The notes beneath the pieces are model-generated. The model had not been told where the DNA came from. It did no database searches and saw nothing but the letters and a program-made list of their open reading frames with translations. The position numbers and the translations under genes were made by a program. DNA of 64,000 nucleotides from assembly GCF_014650955.1 (NCBI RefSeq), contig NZ_BMVY01000002.1, positions 434,001 to 498,000 on the forward strand, given 5' to 3'. Shown piece after piece: positions 36,672 to 48,490 of this stretch. This stretch comes from Streptomyces tauricus. Lineage in GTDB: Bacteria > Actinomycetota > Actinomycetes > Streptomycetales > Streptomycetaceae. The stretch's first letter is position 1; each line of letters opens with the position of its first letter.

Positions 36672-37877
36672 ATGCCCGCAGACCTCGCCGTCATCGGCCT
36701 CGGCCAGCTCGGCCTGCCCCTGGCCCAGGCCGCCGCCACCACCGGCATCCCCACCCTCGGCTACGAGTGCGGTGACCCGGCGCCACTGGCCGCGGCCGAC
36801 CTGCGCCGGATGCTGTCCACGGGATTCCGGCGGGCCACCGACCCGGCCGAGCTCGGCCGCGTACGCACCGCCGTCATCTGCGCTCCGACCCCGCGCGGCG
36901 CGGACGGGACGCTCGACCTGGGGCAGGTGGCCTCCGCCGCCCGCACCCTGGCCGCGCACCTGCGTCCGCACACCACGGTGATCCTGGAGTCCCCCGTGTA
37001 CCCGGGCACGACAGAGGAATTCCTCCGTCCGCTCCTCGAAGAGGGCTCCGGGCTCCGCGCGGGCCGCGACTTCCACCTCGCCTATTCGCCCAGTCGGGTG
37101 GATCCGGGCAACCGCGACCACGGTCCCGCCAACACCCCGAAGGTCATCGGCGGCCTCACCCCGGCCTGCACCGAGTCGGCCGCCGCGTTCTACGGCCGGC
37201 TCACCGACAAGGTCGTACGCGCGCGTGGCCCCCGCGAGGCGGAGACCGTGCAGCTCCTGGAGACCAACTACCGGCACGTCAACATCGCCTTGGTCAACGA
37301 GATGGCCGTCCTCTGCCACGACCTGGGTGTCGACCTGTGGGACGTCATCCGCTGCGCCGAGACCAAACCGTTCGGCTTCCAGGCCTTCCGCCCCGGCCCC
37401 GGAGTGGGCGGCCACGCCGTCCCCCGCGACCTCGCGGGCCCGCGGACCCGCTCCCTGCGCATGGTCGAACTGGCCCAGCAGGTCAACGACCACATGCCCC
37501 GGTACGTCATCCAGCGCGCGGCCGCGCTCCTCAACGAACACGGCAAGTCGGCCCGCGGCGCACGCGTGCTGCTCCTCGGCGTCACCTACAAGTCCGACCA
37601 CGCCGACCAGCAGGGCTCACCCGCCCAGGAGATCGCGACCCGCCTGATGGAACTGGGCGCCGCCGTCAGCTACCACGACCCGCACGTCCCGTCCTGGTCC
37701 ATCCTCGACCGCCCGGTCCCCCGAGTGGACTCCCTGTACGAGGCGGCAGCGGACGCGGACCTGACAATCCTCCTCCAACAACACCGCACCTACGACCTAC
37801 AGGGCCTCTCAGTAAAGGCCCAACTCCTCCTGGACACCCGCGGAGCGACCCCGACCGGGGCGGCGCACAGGTTGTGA
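36672..37877 (+). CDS. Nucleotide-sugar dehydrogenase homologue lacking catalytic residues
   Basis: 401 residues from the ATG at 36672 (MPADLAVIGLGQLG). It has the three-domain UDP-glucose/UDP-ManNAc dehydrogenase fold: N-terminal GLGQLGLPLAQ, VILESPVYPGTTEEF and YRHVNIALVNEMAVL in the middle. The normal catalytic Cys motif GGHC is GGHAVPRD here, confirmed in the DNA (gcc for Ala). The conserved Lys before ENT is Gln (VQLLETNYR), and the substrate Arg of DxRxSPA is missing (ADQQGSPA). Oxidation to the uronic acid is therefore unlikely. A changed reaction or a regulatory role is more plausible. aagga lies about 12 nt before the start. Confidence 0.85.
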   Translation: MPADLAVIGLGQLGLPLAQAAATTGIPTLGYECGDPAPLAAADLRRMLSTGFRRATDPAELGRVRTAVICAPTPRGADGTLDLGQVASAARTLAAHLRPHTTVILESPVYPGTTEEFLRPLLEEGSGLRAGRDFHLAYSPSRVDPGNRDHGPANTPKVIGGLTPACTESAAAFYGRLTDKVVRARGPREAETVQLLETNYRHVNIALVNEMAVLCHDLGVDLWDVIRCAETKPFGFQAFRPGPGVGGHAVPRDLAGPRTRSLRMVELAQQVNDHMPRYVIQRAAALLNEHGKSARGARVLLLGVTYKSDHADQQGSPAQEIATRLMELGAAVSYHDPHVPSWSILDRPVPRVDSLYEAAADADLTILLQQHRTYDLQGLSVKAQLLLDTRGATPTGAAHRL

Positions 37878-38009
37878 AAGGGGGCGCGGGACACACCCGA
37901 AGCCCCGGCCGCTGGTGGCGAAGGACACCCACCGCCGGTACCGTACGGAAGCAGGTGGAGCCCACCGCAGGGGGTACTGCGGCAGGCTCCAGGATGGTTA
38001 ACGGAGTGT

Positions 38010-38034
38010 CCGCCCCCAGTTGTTGTGGGGGCGG
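38010..38034. terminator. Short GC-rich hairpin between convergent genes
   Basis: ccgccccca and tggggggcgg-type arms pair over 9 bp around a 7-nt gttgttg loop. It lies 133 bp past the plus-strand dehydrogenase homologue and 5 bp past the small minus-strand ORF. Confidence 0.45.
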
Positions 38035-38038
38035 CCGC

Positions 38039-38134
38039 TCACCATCCGAAAATCCGCAGAATCCACCTCCTCCGGCACTTCACCGTCCACAGACGGATCC
38101 GGTCCCAGCGGGTGGGCTTGCGGTGGCGGCCCAT
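38039..38134 (-). CDS. Possible very small basic protein (31 residues)
   Basis: The ORF encodes a peptide beginning MGRHRKPTRWDRIRLWTV and ending LRIFGW, with 10 Arg/Lys and 4 Trp. It could lie flat on a membrane or bind nucleic acid. ggaaggggg upstream of the ATG is a usable ribosome site, and a hairpin follows 5 bp after the stop. Third positions are mostly G or C, though att, gga and agg occur. No homologue is known to me. Treat as a candidate only. Confidence 0.3.
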   Translation of the reverse strand: MGRHRKPTRWDRIRLWTVKCRRRWILRIFGW

Positions 38135-38370
38135 GGGCGGCCCCCTTCCACGACGCCACCCAGAGACCCGGTAGGCGGCTCGTCGGAACTCGGGCCGGGC
38201 CCCGAGGGCCGGGGTCCGGAACGATGTCCTCGTAAGGGGGCGCCCATACAACTGGAGCGCCGGACACGGACGTTATCGCCTCGACACGGCTGTTTCCCGC
38301 CCATTCGGCGCAAAGGCAACCGTGCGCCCCCTGAACGTGAAACGCGCCCCACCAGGGGCGTTCGGGCACA

Positions 38371-38416
38371 CGAAGGGGCCCGGTCACTCACCCCTGTGAG
38401 TGACCGGGCCCCTTCG
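38371..38416. terminator. Very strong bidirectional terminator
   Basis: A perfect 21-bp stem (38371-38391 with 38396-38416) closed by a ccct loop and followed by tttgttt on the plus side. It lies 34 bp after the stop of the minus-strand guaB3-like gene and is the strongest hairpin in the window. Confidence 0.85.
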
Positions 38417-38449
38417 TTTGTTTCCGCTCAGGCCGAGCGCGGCGTCACG

Positions 38450-39574
38450 TCAGCGCTTGTGCTGGGCGTCCGCCACCGTGACCTCGACCCGCTGGAACTC
38501 CTTCAGTTCGCTGTAGCCGGTCGTGGCCATCGCGCGGCGCAGGGCGCCGAAGAAGTTCATCGAGCCGTCAGGGGTGTGCGAGGGGCCCAGCAGGACCTCC
38601 TCGATCGTGCCGACGGTGCCGAGGTCGACCTTCTTGCCGCGCGGCAGCTCCTCGTTGACGGCCTCCATGCCCCAGTGGTGGCCCCGGCCGGGCGCGTCCG
38701 TCGCGCGGGCGAGCGGGGAGCCCATCATCACGGAGTCGGCGCCGCAGGCGATGGCCTTGGGCAGGTCGCCGGACCAGCCGACACCGCCGTCCGCGATCAC
38801 GTGCACGTACCGGCCGCCGGACTCGTCCATGTAGTCGCGGCGGGCGGCGGCCACGTCGGCGACGGCGGTGGCCATCGGGACCTGGATGCCGAGCACGTTG
38901 CGCGTGGTGTGCGCGGCGCCGCCGCCGAAGCCCACCAGCACACCGGCGGCGCCGGTCCGCATCAGGTGCAGGGCCGCCGTGTACGTGGCGCAGCCGCCGA
39001 CGATGACCGGGACGTCCAGCTCGTAGATGAACTGCTTCAGGTTCAGCGGCTCGGAGGCGCCGGAGACGTGCTCCGCGGAGACCGTCGTACCGCGGATGAC
39101 GAAGATGTCGACCCCGGCGTCCACGACGGCCTTGGAGAACTGGGCGGTGCGCTGCGGGGAGAGCGCGGCGGCGGTGACCACGCCCGAGTCGCGCACCTCC
39201 TTGATGCGCATCCCGATCAGCTCCTCCTTGATGGGAGCCGCGTAGATCTCCTGGAGGCGGCGGGTCGCGGTCTCCACGTCCAGCTCCACGATCTCGTCGA
39301 GGAGCGACTGCGGGTCCTCGTGCCGCGTCCACAGGCCTTCGAGGTTGAGGACGCCCAGGCCGCCCAGCTCCCCGATGCGGATGGCGGTCGCCGGGGAGAC
39401 CACCGAGTCCATGGGAGCCGCCAGGAACGGCAGCTCGAAGCGGTAGGCGTCGATCTGCCAGGCGATCGAGACCTCCTTCGGGTCGCGCGTACGACGGCTC
39501 GGGACGACGGCGATGTCGTCGAAGGCGTACGCCCGGCGGCCGCGCTTGCCGCGCCCGATCTCGATCTCAGTCAC
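38450..39574 (-). CDS. guaB3: GuaB3-family IMP dehydrogenase-related protein
   Basis: 374 residues, a complete (beta/alpha)8 barrel of the IMPDH/GMPR superfamily with no CBS insertion. Phosphate-binding and barrel motifs are present (PFLAAPMDSVVSPATA, VIADGGVGWSGDLPKAIACGAD, VMMGSPLARATD). The catalytic loop that reads GSICTT in IMPDH is GGGAAHTTR here and has no cysteine, so the normal IMPDH mechanism is not available. The actinobacterial group is called GuaB3 and its reaction is not settled. It is downstream of guaB on the same strand with a 103-bp gap, which suggests a linked role in guanine nucleotide balance. Confidence 0.88.
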   Translation of the reverse strand: MTEIEIGRGKRGRRAYAFDDIAVVPSRRTRDPKEVSIAWQIDAYRFELPFLAAPMDSVVSPATAIRIGELGGLGVLNLEGLWTRHEDPQSLLDEIVELDVETATRRLQEIYAAPIKEELIGMRIKEVRDSGVVTAAALSPQRTAQFSKAVVDAGVDIFVIRGTTVSAEHVSGASEPLNLKQFIYELDVPVIVGGCATYTAALHLMRTGAAGVLVGFGGGAAHTTRNVLGIQVPMATAVADVAAARRDYMDESGGRYVHVIADGGVGWSGDLPKAIACGADSVMMGSPLARATDAPGRGHHWGMEAVNEELPRGKKVDLGTVGTIEEVLLGPSHTPDGSMNFFGALRRAMATTGYSELKEFQRVEVTVADAQHKR

Positions 39575-39677
39575 GTGTGTGGCCTTTCCCTCTTCGGTTC
39601 TGCGCGTTCCAGTATCCCCGACACACGCGGCGGGGGCGGTCCCGGAGTCCCCGAGACCGCCCCCGACCGTGTCGCCG

Positions 39678-41494
<1,817 letters not shown>

Positions 41495-42082
41495 CTACTG
41501 CTCGGCCAGTGCCCGCAAGCGGCTGAGCGCCCGGTGCTGGGCCACCCGGACCGCGCCGGGTGACATTCCCAACATCTGCCCGGTCTCCTCGGCCGTGAGG
41601 CCCACCGCGATCCTCAGCAGGAGGAGTTCGCGCTGGTTCTCGGGGAGGTTGGCCATGAGCTTCTTCGCCCACTCGGCGTCGCTGCTGAGGAGGGCGCGCT
41701 CCTCGGGGCCGAGCGAGTCGTCCGGCCGCTCGGGCATCTCGTCCGACGGCACGGCCGTCGAACCGGGATGACGCATCGCGGCCCGCTGCAGGTCGGCCAC
41801 CTTGTGGGCGGCGATGGCGAAGACGAAGGCTTCGAAGGGGCGCCCGGTGTCCTTGTAGCGCGGCAGTGCGAGCAGCACCGCCACGCAGACCTCCTGCGCC
41901 AGGTCCTCCACGAAGTGCCGCGCGTCGCCCGGAAGCCGGGACAGACGTGTGCGGCAGTAGCGGATGGCGAGCGGGTGGACATGGGCGAGCAGGTCGTGCG
42001 TGGCCTGCTCGTCGCCGTCGACCGCGCGGTGAACGAGCCCACCAATGACCCCTTGGGCATTAGTCGCCTCGTCGTCACGCAT
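41495..42082 (-). CDS. shbA: RNA polymerase sigma factor ShbA (ECF-type)
   Basis: About 195 residues from the ATG at 42082 ([11 protein letters not shown]). Region 2 ([44 protein letters not shown]) and region 4 helix-turn-helix ([31 protein letters not shown]) are clear. The gene lies between guaB and bldM, as recalled for S. coelicolor SCO4769 and ShbA of S. griseus, which drives transcription of the principal sigma gene hrdB. A GTG at 42223 would add 47 codons, but those have poor third-position GC, so the shorter start is preferred. No anti-sigma gene is adjacent. Confidence 0.88.
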   Translation of the reverse strand: MRDDEATNAQGVIGGLVHRAVDGDEQATHDLLAHVHPLAIRYCRTRLSRLPGDARHFVEDLAQEVCVAVLLALPRYKDTGRPFEAFVFAIAAHKVADLQRAAMRHPGSTAVPSDEMPERPDDSLGPEERALLSSDAEWAKKLMANLPENQRELLLLRIAVGLTAEETGQMLGMSPGAVRVAQHRALSRLRALAEQ

Positions 42083-42353
42083 CGGTCCATGGTGCCTTGG
42101 CGTCGTTCGTTCCGTGGCACCGCGTCCGTAGTTGTGCACCGAAGCGTTATGAGCAGGTGCGCCGGAACTCATCTCCTGCGCCCTCCCCTCCCGCTCGACC
42201 GACCTGTTCCCGAGGAACTCCACACCTCAAGGATGCGGCATGCGCCGGGAAACGGGGATCGAGTGTCCGAACGGCACTCTTCGATCCCCTGTCGGGCCCG
42301 GCCCCGCCCGCCTCACGGCAGGCGGGGACACCCGTACCCCCGCGGCGGTCCAC

Positions 42354-42965
42354 CTAACGGACCAGGCCCCATCGGAATCCGAGCGCCACCGCGTGCGCGC
42401 GGTCCGAGGCGCCGAGCTTCTTGAAGAGCCGGCGGGCGTGCGTCTTGACCGTGTCCTCGGAGAGGAACAGCTCACGGCCGATCTCCGCGTTGGAGCGGCC
42501 GTGGCTCATGCCCTCCAGAACCTGGATCTCACGCGCGGTGAGCGTGGGCGCCGCGCCCATCTCGGCCGACCGCAGTCTGCGCGGGGCGAGCCGCCAGGTC
42601 GGGTCGGCGAGGGCCTGGGTGACGGTCGCCCGCAGCTCCGCGCGGGAGGCGTCCTTGTGGAGATAGCCGCGGGCACCGGCGGCGACCGCGAGCGCGACAC
42701 CGTCCAGGTCCTCGGCCACGGTGAGCATGATGATGCGCGCACCGGGGTCGGCGGACAGCAGCCGCCTGACCGTCTCCACGCCGCCCAGACCGGGCATGCG
42801 TACGTCCATCAGAATCAGGTCCGAACGGTCGGCACCCCAGCGGCGGAGGACTTCCTCGCCGTTGGCCGCCGTGGTCACGCGCTCTACGCCGGGCACGGTC
42901 GCCACCGCACGGCGGAGCGCCTCTCGGGCAAGCGGGGAGTCGTCGCAGACGAGGACGGATGTCAT
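42354..42965 (-). CDS. bldM: Developmental response regulator BldM
   Basis: 203 residues. A receiver domain (VLVCDDSPLAREALR; phospho-acceptor position Asp54 in LILMDVRMPG; Lys in GYLHKD) is followed by a LuxR-type helix-turn-helix (LTAREIQVLEGMSHGRSNAEIGREL, SEDTVKTHARRL). The sequence matches BldM of S. coelicolor closely. BldM is an orphan regulator needed for aerial growth and, as a heterodimer with WhiI, for sporulation genes. Published work found that Asp54 changes are tolerated. A sigma-BldN-type promoter lies about 125-150 bp upstream of the start. It is divergent from whiD. Confidence 0.96.
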   Translation of the reverse strand: MTSVLVCDDSPLAREALRRAVATVPGVERVTTAANGEEVLRRWGADRSDLILMDVRMPGLGGVETVRRLLSADPGARIIMLTVAEDLDGVALAVAAGARGYLHKDASRAELRATVTQALADPTWRLAPRRLRSAEMGAAPTLTAREIQVLEGMSHGRSNAEIGRELFLSEDTVKTHARRLFKKLGASDRAHAVALGFRWGLVR

Positions 42966-43345
42966 GGCCGTCCTCCGCAGCTGATGCGCGTCACCTTGGG
43001 CCTCCAGGCTGGTACGAAATCGTCACCTGTGCGGTCGACCGACTCGGACGCTTGCCCGAGCGTTTGTTCCTTCAACCGCCTCGCACACTCAACGACGGTC
43101 ACTCGAAAGAGTTACGGGGCGGTGAGCCACGTTCGGCACTCTACGTGAGGGCGCGGACACGGTGCAGACACGTGCGGCAGACCCTCAAGGTTTCATCACA
43201 ACCTATGCCCCATTCAGCCGCTTTTCGTTCCATTTGCTGGTGTCTGGGGCTAGATTCGCAATGAGTCATATTTTCATCTCCTTAGATCGTAGATGTACGG
43301 TGATGGGCACGTAACCGACCAAAACGGCTACAAGGGGACAAAGCA
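42966..43345. promoter_or_regulatory. bldM-whiD divergent promoter region
   Basis: This 380-bp region has lower GC than its surroundings, especially 43190-43340. It holds the bldM promoter (43089-43116). For whiD, tagatt near 43252 is a possible -10 but has no matching -35. aagggga is the whiD ribosome site, 5 nt before the start. Confidence 0.55.
43089..43116 (-). promoter_or_regulatory. Sigma-BldN-type promoter of bldM
   Basis: On the minus strand, cgtaac (43116-43111), exactly 16 nt, then cgttga (43094-43089). This matches the consensus published for BldN-dependent promoters, of which the bldM promoter is the classic case. It reads toward bldM, with a 5' leader of about 115 nt. Confidence 0.85.
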
Positions 43346-43669
43346 ATGGCAGATTTCTCCCGCCTTCCCGGACCGAACGCGGATCTGTGGGACTGGCAGC
43401 TCCTCGCGGCGTGCCGCGGGGTCGACAGCTCGCTCTTCTTTCACCCCGAGGGCGAGCGTGGTGCGGCACGGAGCGCTCGTGAGAACTCGGCCAAAGAGGT
43501 CTGCATGAGGTGCCCGGTGCGAGCGGAGTGCGCCGCGCACGCGCTGGCGGTGCGCGAGCCGTACGGCGTGTGGGGCGGCCTGACCGAGGACGAGCGCGAG
43601 GAACTGATGGGACGGGCGCGCAACCGCCTGGTCTCCGCGTCGAGCGGGGGCGACCCGTCACACCACTGA
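43346..43669 (+). CDS. whiD: WhiB-family sporulation regulator WhiD
   Basis: 107 residues. The four iron-sulphur cluster cysteines are at 23, 53, 56 and 62 (AACRG; VCMRCPVRAEC), followed by the family turn YGVWGGLTEDERE and a basic C-terminal helix GRARNRL. WhiD binds a [4Fe-4S] cluster and is needed for normal spore septation and wall maturation, working with the principal sigma factor. The sequence is nearly identical to the S. coelicolor protein as I recall it, except in the variable C-terminal tail. It is divergent from bldM. Confidence 0.96.
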   Translation: MADFSRLPGPNADLWDWQLLAACRGVDSSLFFHPEGERGAARSARENSAKEVCMRCPVRAECAAHALAVREPYGVWGGLTEDEREELMGRARNRLVSASSGGDPSHH

Positions 43670-43785
43670 AGGAACGTTTCTCCGGACCGACACGCGCACG
43701 CGTGCCCCTTCTTTCCGTCCCCCACGGCATACCCCCCGCCCCCTAGGGCCGGACCCCCGCGGAACCGGACCCGGTAGTACCGGGT

Positions 43786-44700
43786 TCAACGGGTGGCGGC
43801 CCTGGCCAGCTGGTCCAGCGTGGCCGCCACGGCGGGCACCTGGGCCAGATCCGGCAGGGTGAGCGCGACGATCTCCCGTCGCAGGGCCGGCTCCACCGTC
43901 ACTGTGCGTGCACCTTTGGGACGTACGGACTCGATGGCCAGCTCCGGCAGGACCGCGACCCCGAGCCCCGCTCCGACCAGGCCGACCACCGCTGGATAGT
44001 CGTCCGTCGCGAAGTCGATGCGCGGGGTGAAGCCCGCGCTCGCACAGACCTCGACCAGCTGGGCCCGGCAACGCGGGCAGCCGGCGATCCACGGCTCGTC
44101 GGCGAGGTCGCCGATGGCGACCGTGCCCGCCCGGGCCAGCCGGTGCCCCTCCGGAACCAGACCGACCAACCGGTCCGTGAGCAGCGGCCGGATCACCAGG
44201 TCGTCCCACTCCTCCGCGCCCGCCGAGCCCGCCGCCGTGGCCGCGCCCTCGTACCGGAAGGCGAGGGTCACGTCGCAGTCGCCCTCGCGCAGCATCTCGA
44301 CCGAGCGCGGCGGTTCGGCCTCCTCCAGCGAGACCCGGGTGCCGGGGTGGGCGGCGCGCAGGGCGGCGAGCGCGGTCGGTACGAGCGTGGAACTTCCGCT
44401 GGGGAACGAGACCAGGCGCACCCGGCCCGCGCGCAGCCCGGCGATCGCGGCGACCTCCTCCTCGGCGGCGGTCAGACCGGCGATGATGCCCGCCGCGTGC
44501 CGCACGAGGGCCTCGCCGGCCTGGGTCAGCCGCATCTCGCGGCCGGTGCGGATGAGGAGCGGTGTACCGACGGAGGCTTCGAGGGCCTTCATCTGCTGGC
44601 TGACGGCGGGCTGGGTGCAGCCCAGTTCGCGCCCCGCCGCCGAGAAGGAGCCGGTGGCGGAGACGGCACGCAGGACACGCAGATGACGGGCCTCGATCAC
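43786..44700 (-). CDS. LysR-family transcriptional regulator
   Basis: 304 residues. The N-terminal winged helix-turn-helix is typical: RHLRVLRAVSATGSFSAAGRELGCTQPAVSQQMKALE. The effector domain follows, beginning GLRAGRVRLVSFPSG, with two periplasmic-binding-fold lobes. Its effector is unknown. It starts with GTG at 44700 and is divergent from the MOSC gene across 79 bp, the usual arrangement for a LysR protein and its target. The gap has taagcga (44711) and tcgctta (44763) as inverted half-sites. Confidence 0.92.
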   Translation of the reverse strand: MIEARHLRVLRAVSATGSFSAAGRELGCTQPAVSQQMKALEASVGTPLLIRTGREMRLTQAGEALVRHAAGIIAGLTAAEEEVAAIAGLRAGRVRLVSFPSGSSTLVPTALAALRAAHPGTRVSLEEAEPPRSVEMLREGDCDVTLAFRYEGAATAAGSAGAEEWDDLVIRPLLTDRLVGLVPEGHRLARAGTVAIGDLADEPWIAGCPRCRAQLVEVCASAGFTPRIDFATDDYPAVVGLVGAGLGVAVLPELAIESVRPKGARTVTVEPALRREIVALTLPDLAQVPAVAATLDQLARAATR

Positions 44701-44779
44701 CCTTCGAGCATAAGCGAATCTTGGACACGGCGACGAATATCGCGTCGACGCTTTGGCTCGGATCGCTTAGCGTGCCGTC
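44701..44779. promoter_or_regulatory. LysR/MOSC divergent control region
   Basis: 79 bp with taagcga at 44711-44717 and its reverse complement tcgctta at 44763-44769. They are candidate half-sites for the adjacent LysR protein controlling both directions. Confidence 0.4.
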
Positions 44780-45451
44780 ATGAAGCTTCTGTCTCTGAAT
44801 CTGGGGCGGCCCAAGGCCGTCGACTACACGGACCAGGCCGAGGGCGTGACGGGCATCGACAAGCGGCCGGTGGACGGGCCGGTACGGGTCGCCGCGCCCG
44901 GGCCGAAGGGCGTCGGCGGGAGCGGTATGGCCGGGGACGCCGTGTGCGAGCTGCGGCACCACGGCGGCAACGACCAGGCCGTGTACGCGTTCGCGCGCGA
45001 GGACCTCGACGACTGGGAACGCGAGCTGGGGCGCCCGTTGTCCAGCGGGATGTTCGGGGAGAACCTCACGACGGAGGGCGTCGACGTGTCCGGCGCGAAG
45101 ATCGGGGAGCGCTGGCGCGTCGGCTCCGAGGTCGTGCTCGAAGTGACGTCCGGGCGGATCCCCTGCCTCACCTTCCAGGGCCACCTGGGCGAGAAGGGCT
45201 GGGTCAGGCGCTTCACGCGAAAGGGGGCGTCGGGCGCGTATCTGCGGGTGATCGAGCCCGGGGAGATACGGGCGGGCGATCCGATCGAGATCGTGCACCG
45301 GCCGGACCACGAGGTCACCGCCGCCCTCCAGTTCCGCGCGGTCACGCTCGAACGGACGTTGCTGCCGCAGGTGCTGGCGGCGGGGGACGCCCTGCACCCG
45401 GAGGCACGGGAGACGGCGCTGAGGTACGTCGAGAAGTACGGCGGTCACTAA
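44780..45451 (+). CDS. MOSC-domain protein (YiiM-like)
   Basis: 223 residues. The MOSC beta-barrel shows ELRHHGGNDQAVYAFAREDL, SSGMFGENLTTEGVD and the conserved Cys in SGRIPCLTFQGHL. The C-terminal helical extension (VTLERTLLPQVLAAGDALHPEARETAL) matches the YiiM group, which reduces N-hydroxylated substrates with molybdenum cofactor. The sequence from MKLLSLNLGRPKAV is the natural start. The SDR gene follows after 9 bp, so they form an operon, probably under the divergent LysR regulator. Confidence 0.9.
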   Translation: MKLLSLNLGRPKAVDYTDQAEGVTGIDKRPVDGPVRVAAPGPKGVGGSGMAGDAVCELRHHGGNDQAVYAFAREDLDDWERELGRPLSSGMFGENLTTEGVDVSGAKIGERWRVGSEVVLEVTSGRIPCLTFQGHLGEKGWVRRFTRKGASGAYLRVIEPGEIRAGDPIEIVHRPDHEVTAALQFRAVTLERTLLPQVLAAGDALHPEARETALRYVEKYGGH

Positions 45452-45460
45452 CCTTGGGCC

Positions 45461-46234
45461 ATGACAACGGCTTTGATTACGGGATCGACAGCGGGCATCG
45501 GTGCCGCCTTCGCACGGCGGCTGGCCGCCGACGGGCACAACCTCGTGCTGGTCGCGCGTAACACGGAACGGCTCGGCGAGCAGGCGACGGAACTGCACGA
45601 CCGGCACGGCATCGAGGCGGAGGTGCTGACCGCCGATCTGGCCACGGACGAGGGCATCGAGGCGGTGGCCGCCCGCGTCGCGGACCGCAAACACGCGGTC
45701 GACCTGCTCGTCAACAACGCGGGCTTCGGCAACAAGGGCCTCTACCTGGACGTACCGATGGCGGACGAGCTGAAGATGCTCAAGGTGCACTGCGAGGCGG
45801 TGCTCCGGCTGACGTCGGCGGCTGCCGAGGCCATGCGGGAGCGCGGGCGCGGCGGTGTCGTCAATGTGGCGTCGACGGCGGCGTTCCTGCCGCGCGGCAC
45901 GTACGGGGCGTCGAAGGCGTGGGTCGTGCAGTTCACGCAGGGCGTGGCGAAGGACCTGGCGGGCAGCGGGGTGCGGCTGATGGCGCTGTGCCCCGGGTTC
46001 GTGCGCACCGAGTTCCACGAGCGGGCGGGGATGGGCACGGACAACATCCCCAACTGGATGTGGCTGGACGCCGACAAAGTGGTCGCGGCGGCGCTGGCCG
46101 ACCTGGCCCGGGACAAGTCGCTGTCCATCCCGGACCCGCGCTACAAGGCCCTGATGGGCGTGGCGAAGGTGACCCCGCGGGGCCTGCTCAGCGGCATCAG
46201 CTCGAAGACGGGCCGCAAGTACGGGCCGAAGTGA
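45461..46234 (+). CDS. Short-chain dehydrogenase/reductase
   Basis: 257 residues. Classical SDR: cofactor motif TGSTAGIGAAFARRL, LVARNTERL for the NADP-type Arg, NNAGFGNKG, and the catalytic Ser with YGASK. The C-terminal region MALCPGFVRTEFHERAGMG is usual. The substrate is not deducible. It lies 9 bp after the MOSC gene and shares its transcript. A terminator hairpin follows the stop. Confidence 0.9.
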   Translation: MTTALITGSTAGIGAAFARRLAADGHNLVLVARNTERLGEQATELHDRHGIEAEVLTADLATDEGIEAVAARVADRKHAVDLLVNNAGFGNKGLYLDVPMADELKMLKVHCEAVLRLTSAAAEAMRERGRGGVVNVASTAAFLPRGTYGASKAWVVQFTQGVAKDLAGSGVRLMALCPGFVRTEFHERAGMGTDNIPNWMWLDADKVVAAALADLARDKSLSIPDPRYKALMGVAKVTPRGLLSGISSKTGRKYGPK

Positions 46235-46266
46235 GCGCGTTGCTGCCGTTAGGCCCCGACAACGCC

Positions 46267-46304
46267 AAGGCCCGGTCCCCCGCCGAGACGGGGAACCGGG
46301 CCTT
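46267..46304. terminator. Terminator between SDR and groEL1
   Basis: aaggcccggt (46267-46276) pairs with accgggcctt (46295-46304), with further C/G pairing inside. It separates the convergent SDR gene and groEL1 and can act in both directions. Confidence 0.7.
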
Positions 46305-46344
46305 CATGCTGCGCGGAGAATCAACCGCGCTTGCTGCGAGGCGA

Positions 46345-47979
<1,635 letters not shown>

Positions 47980-48086
47980 TCAGTCCTCTCGAAAAAACGA
48001 ACGGCGCCCCCAGCACCCGGCTTCTTAGTACTCATGTTCAGTACTCGCTGGGGCCAGGGGCGCAGTTCAAAGCAAACCTGGGTGAA

Positions 48087-48392
48087 TTACTTCTCGATGA
48101 TCGCGAGTACGTCGCGAGCCGAGAGGACGAGGTACTCCTCGCCGTTGTACTTCACCTCGGTGCCGCCGTACTTGCTGTAAAGCACGATGTCGCCGGTCTT
48201 CACGTCGAGCGGAAGACGCTCGCCGTTCTCGAAGCGGCCCGGACCGACGGCAAGGACGACGCCCTCCTGGGGCTTCTCCTTCGCCGTGTCCGGAATGACC
48301 AGGCCAGAGGCGGTGGTCTGCTCGGCGTCGAGCGGCTGGACCACAATGCGGTCCTCGAGCGGCTTGATGGCAACCTTGGAGCTGGTGGTCGT
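48087..48392 (-). CDS. groES: Co-chaperonin GroES
   Basis: 101 residues from the GTG at 48392 ([18 protein letters not shown]), with ggggagg 7 nt upstream; the longer reading crosses the CIRCE leader and is not used. The mobile loop ([21 protein letters not shown]) and [16 protein letters not shown] are typical. It forms the heptameric lid of GroEL. First gene of the groES-groEL1 operon. Confidence 0.97.
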   Translation of the reverse strand, partial: TTTSSKVAIKPLEDRIVVQPLDAEQTTASGLVIPDTAKEKPQEGVVLAVGPGRFENGERLPLDVKTGDIVLYSKYGGTEVKYNGEEYLVLSARDVLAIIEK

Positions 48393-48490
48393 CACGATCC
48401 GACCTCCCCCTTCGGAGATTACGGGGTTAACTGTCTGAGGTGGCGACCAGGTGGATCCGTCGTCGCGGGTGCCGGACCTGCCCGTCGCTA

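Larger units (their letters stand above)
37878..38449. other. Gene-poor region of 572 bp
   Basis: Apart from one possible 31-codon ORF and two hairpins described separately, nothing recognisable is present. Longer overlapping ORFs on the minus strand (for example 38080-38391) start inside the terminator hairpin and are rejected. Confidence 0.5.

Noticed and set aside
36750..37009. Dehydrogenase homologue as a pseudogene
   Set aside because: The frame is open throughout, codon use is normal and the fold motifs are kept; only active-site residues are changed.
42083..42223. Longer N-terminus for ShbA (GTG at 42223)
   Set aside because: The 47 extra codons have clearly lower third-position GC than the rest of the gene, and ribosome sites at 42223 and 42172 are too close to the start codons.
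43311..43316. cgtaac on the plus strand before whiD as a BldN -35
   Set aside because: At the required 16-nt spacing the sequence is aagggg, not cgttga, so the match is incomplete.
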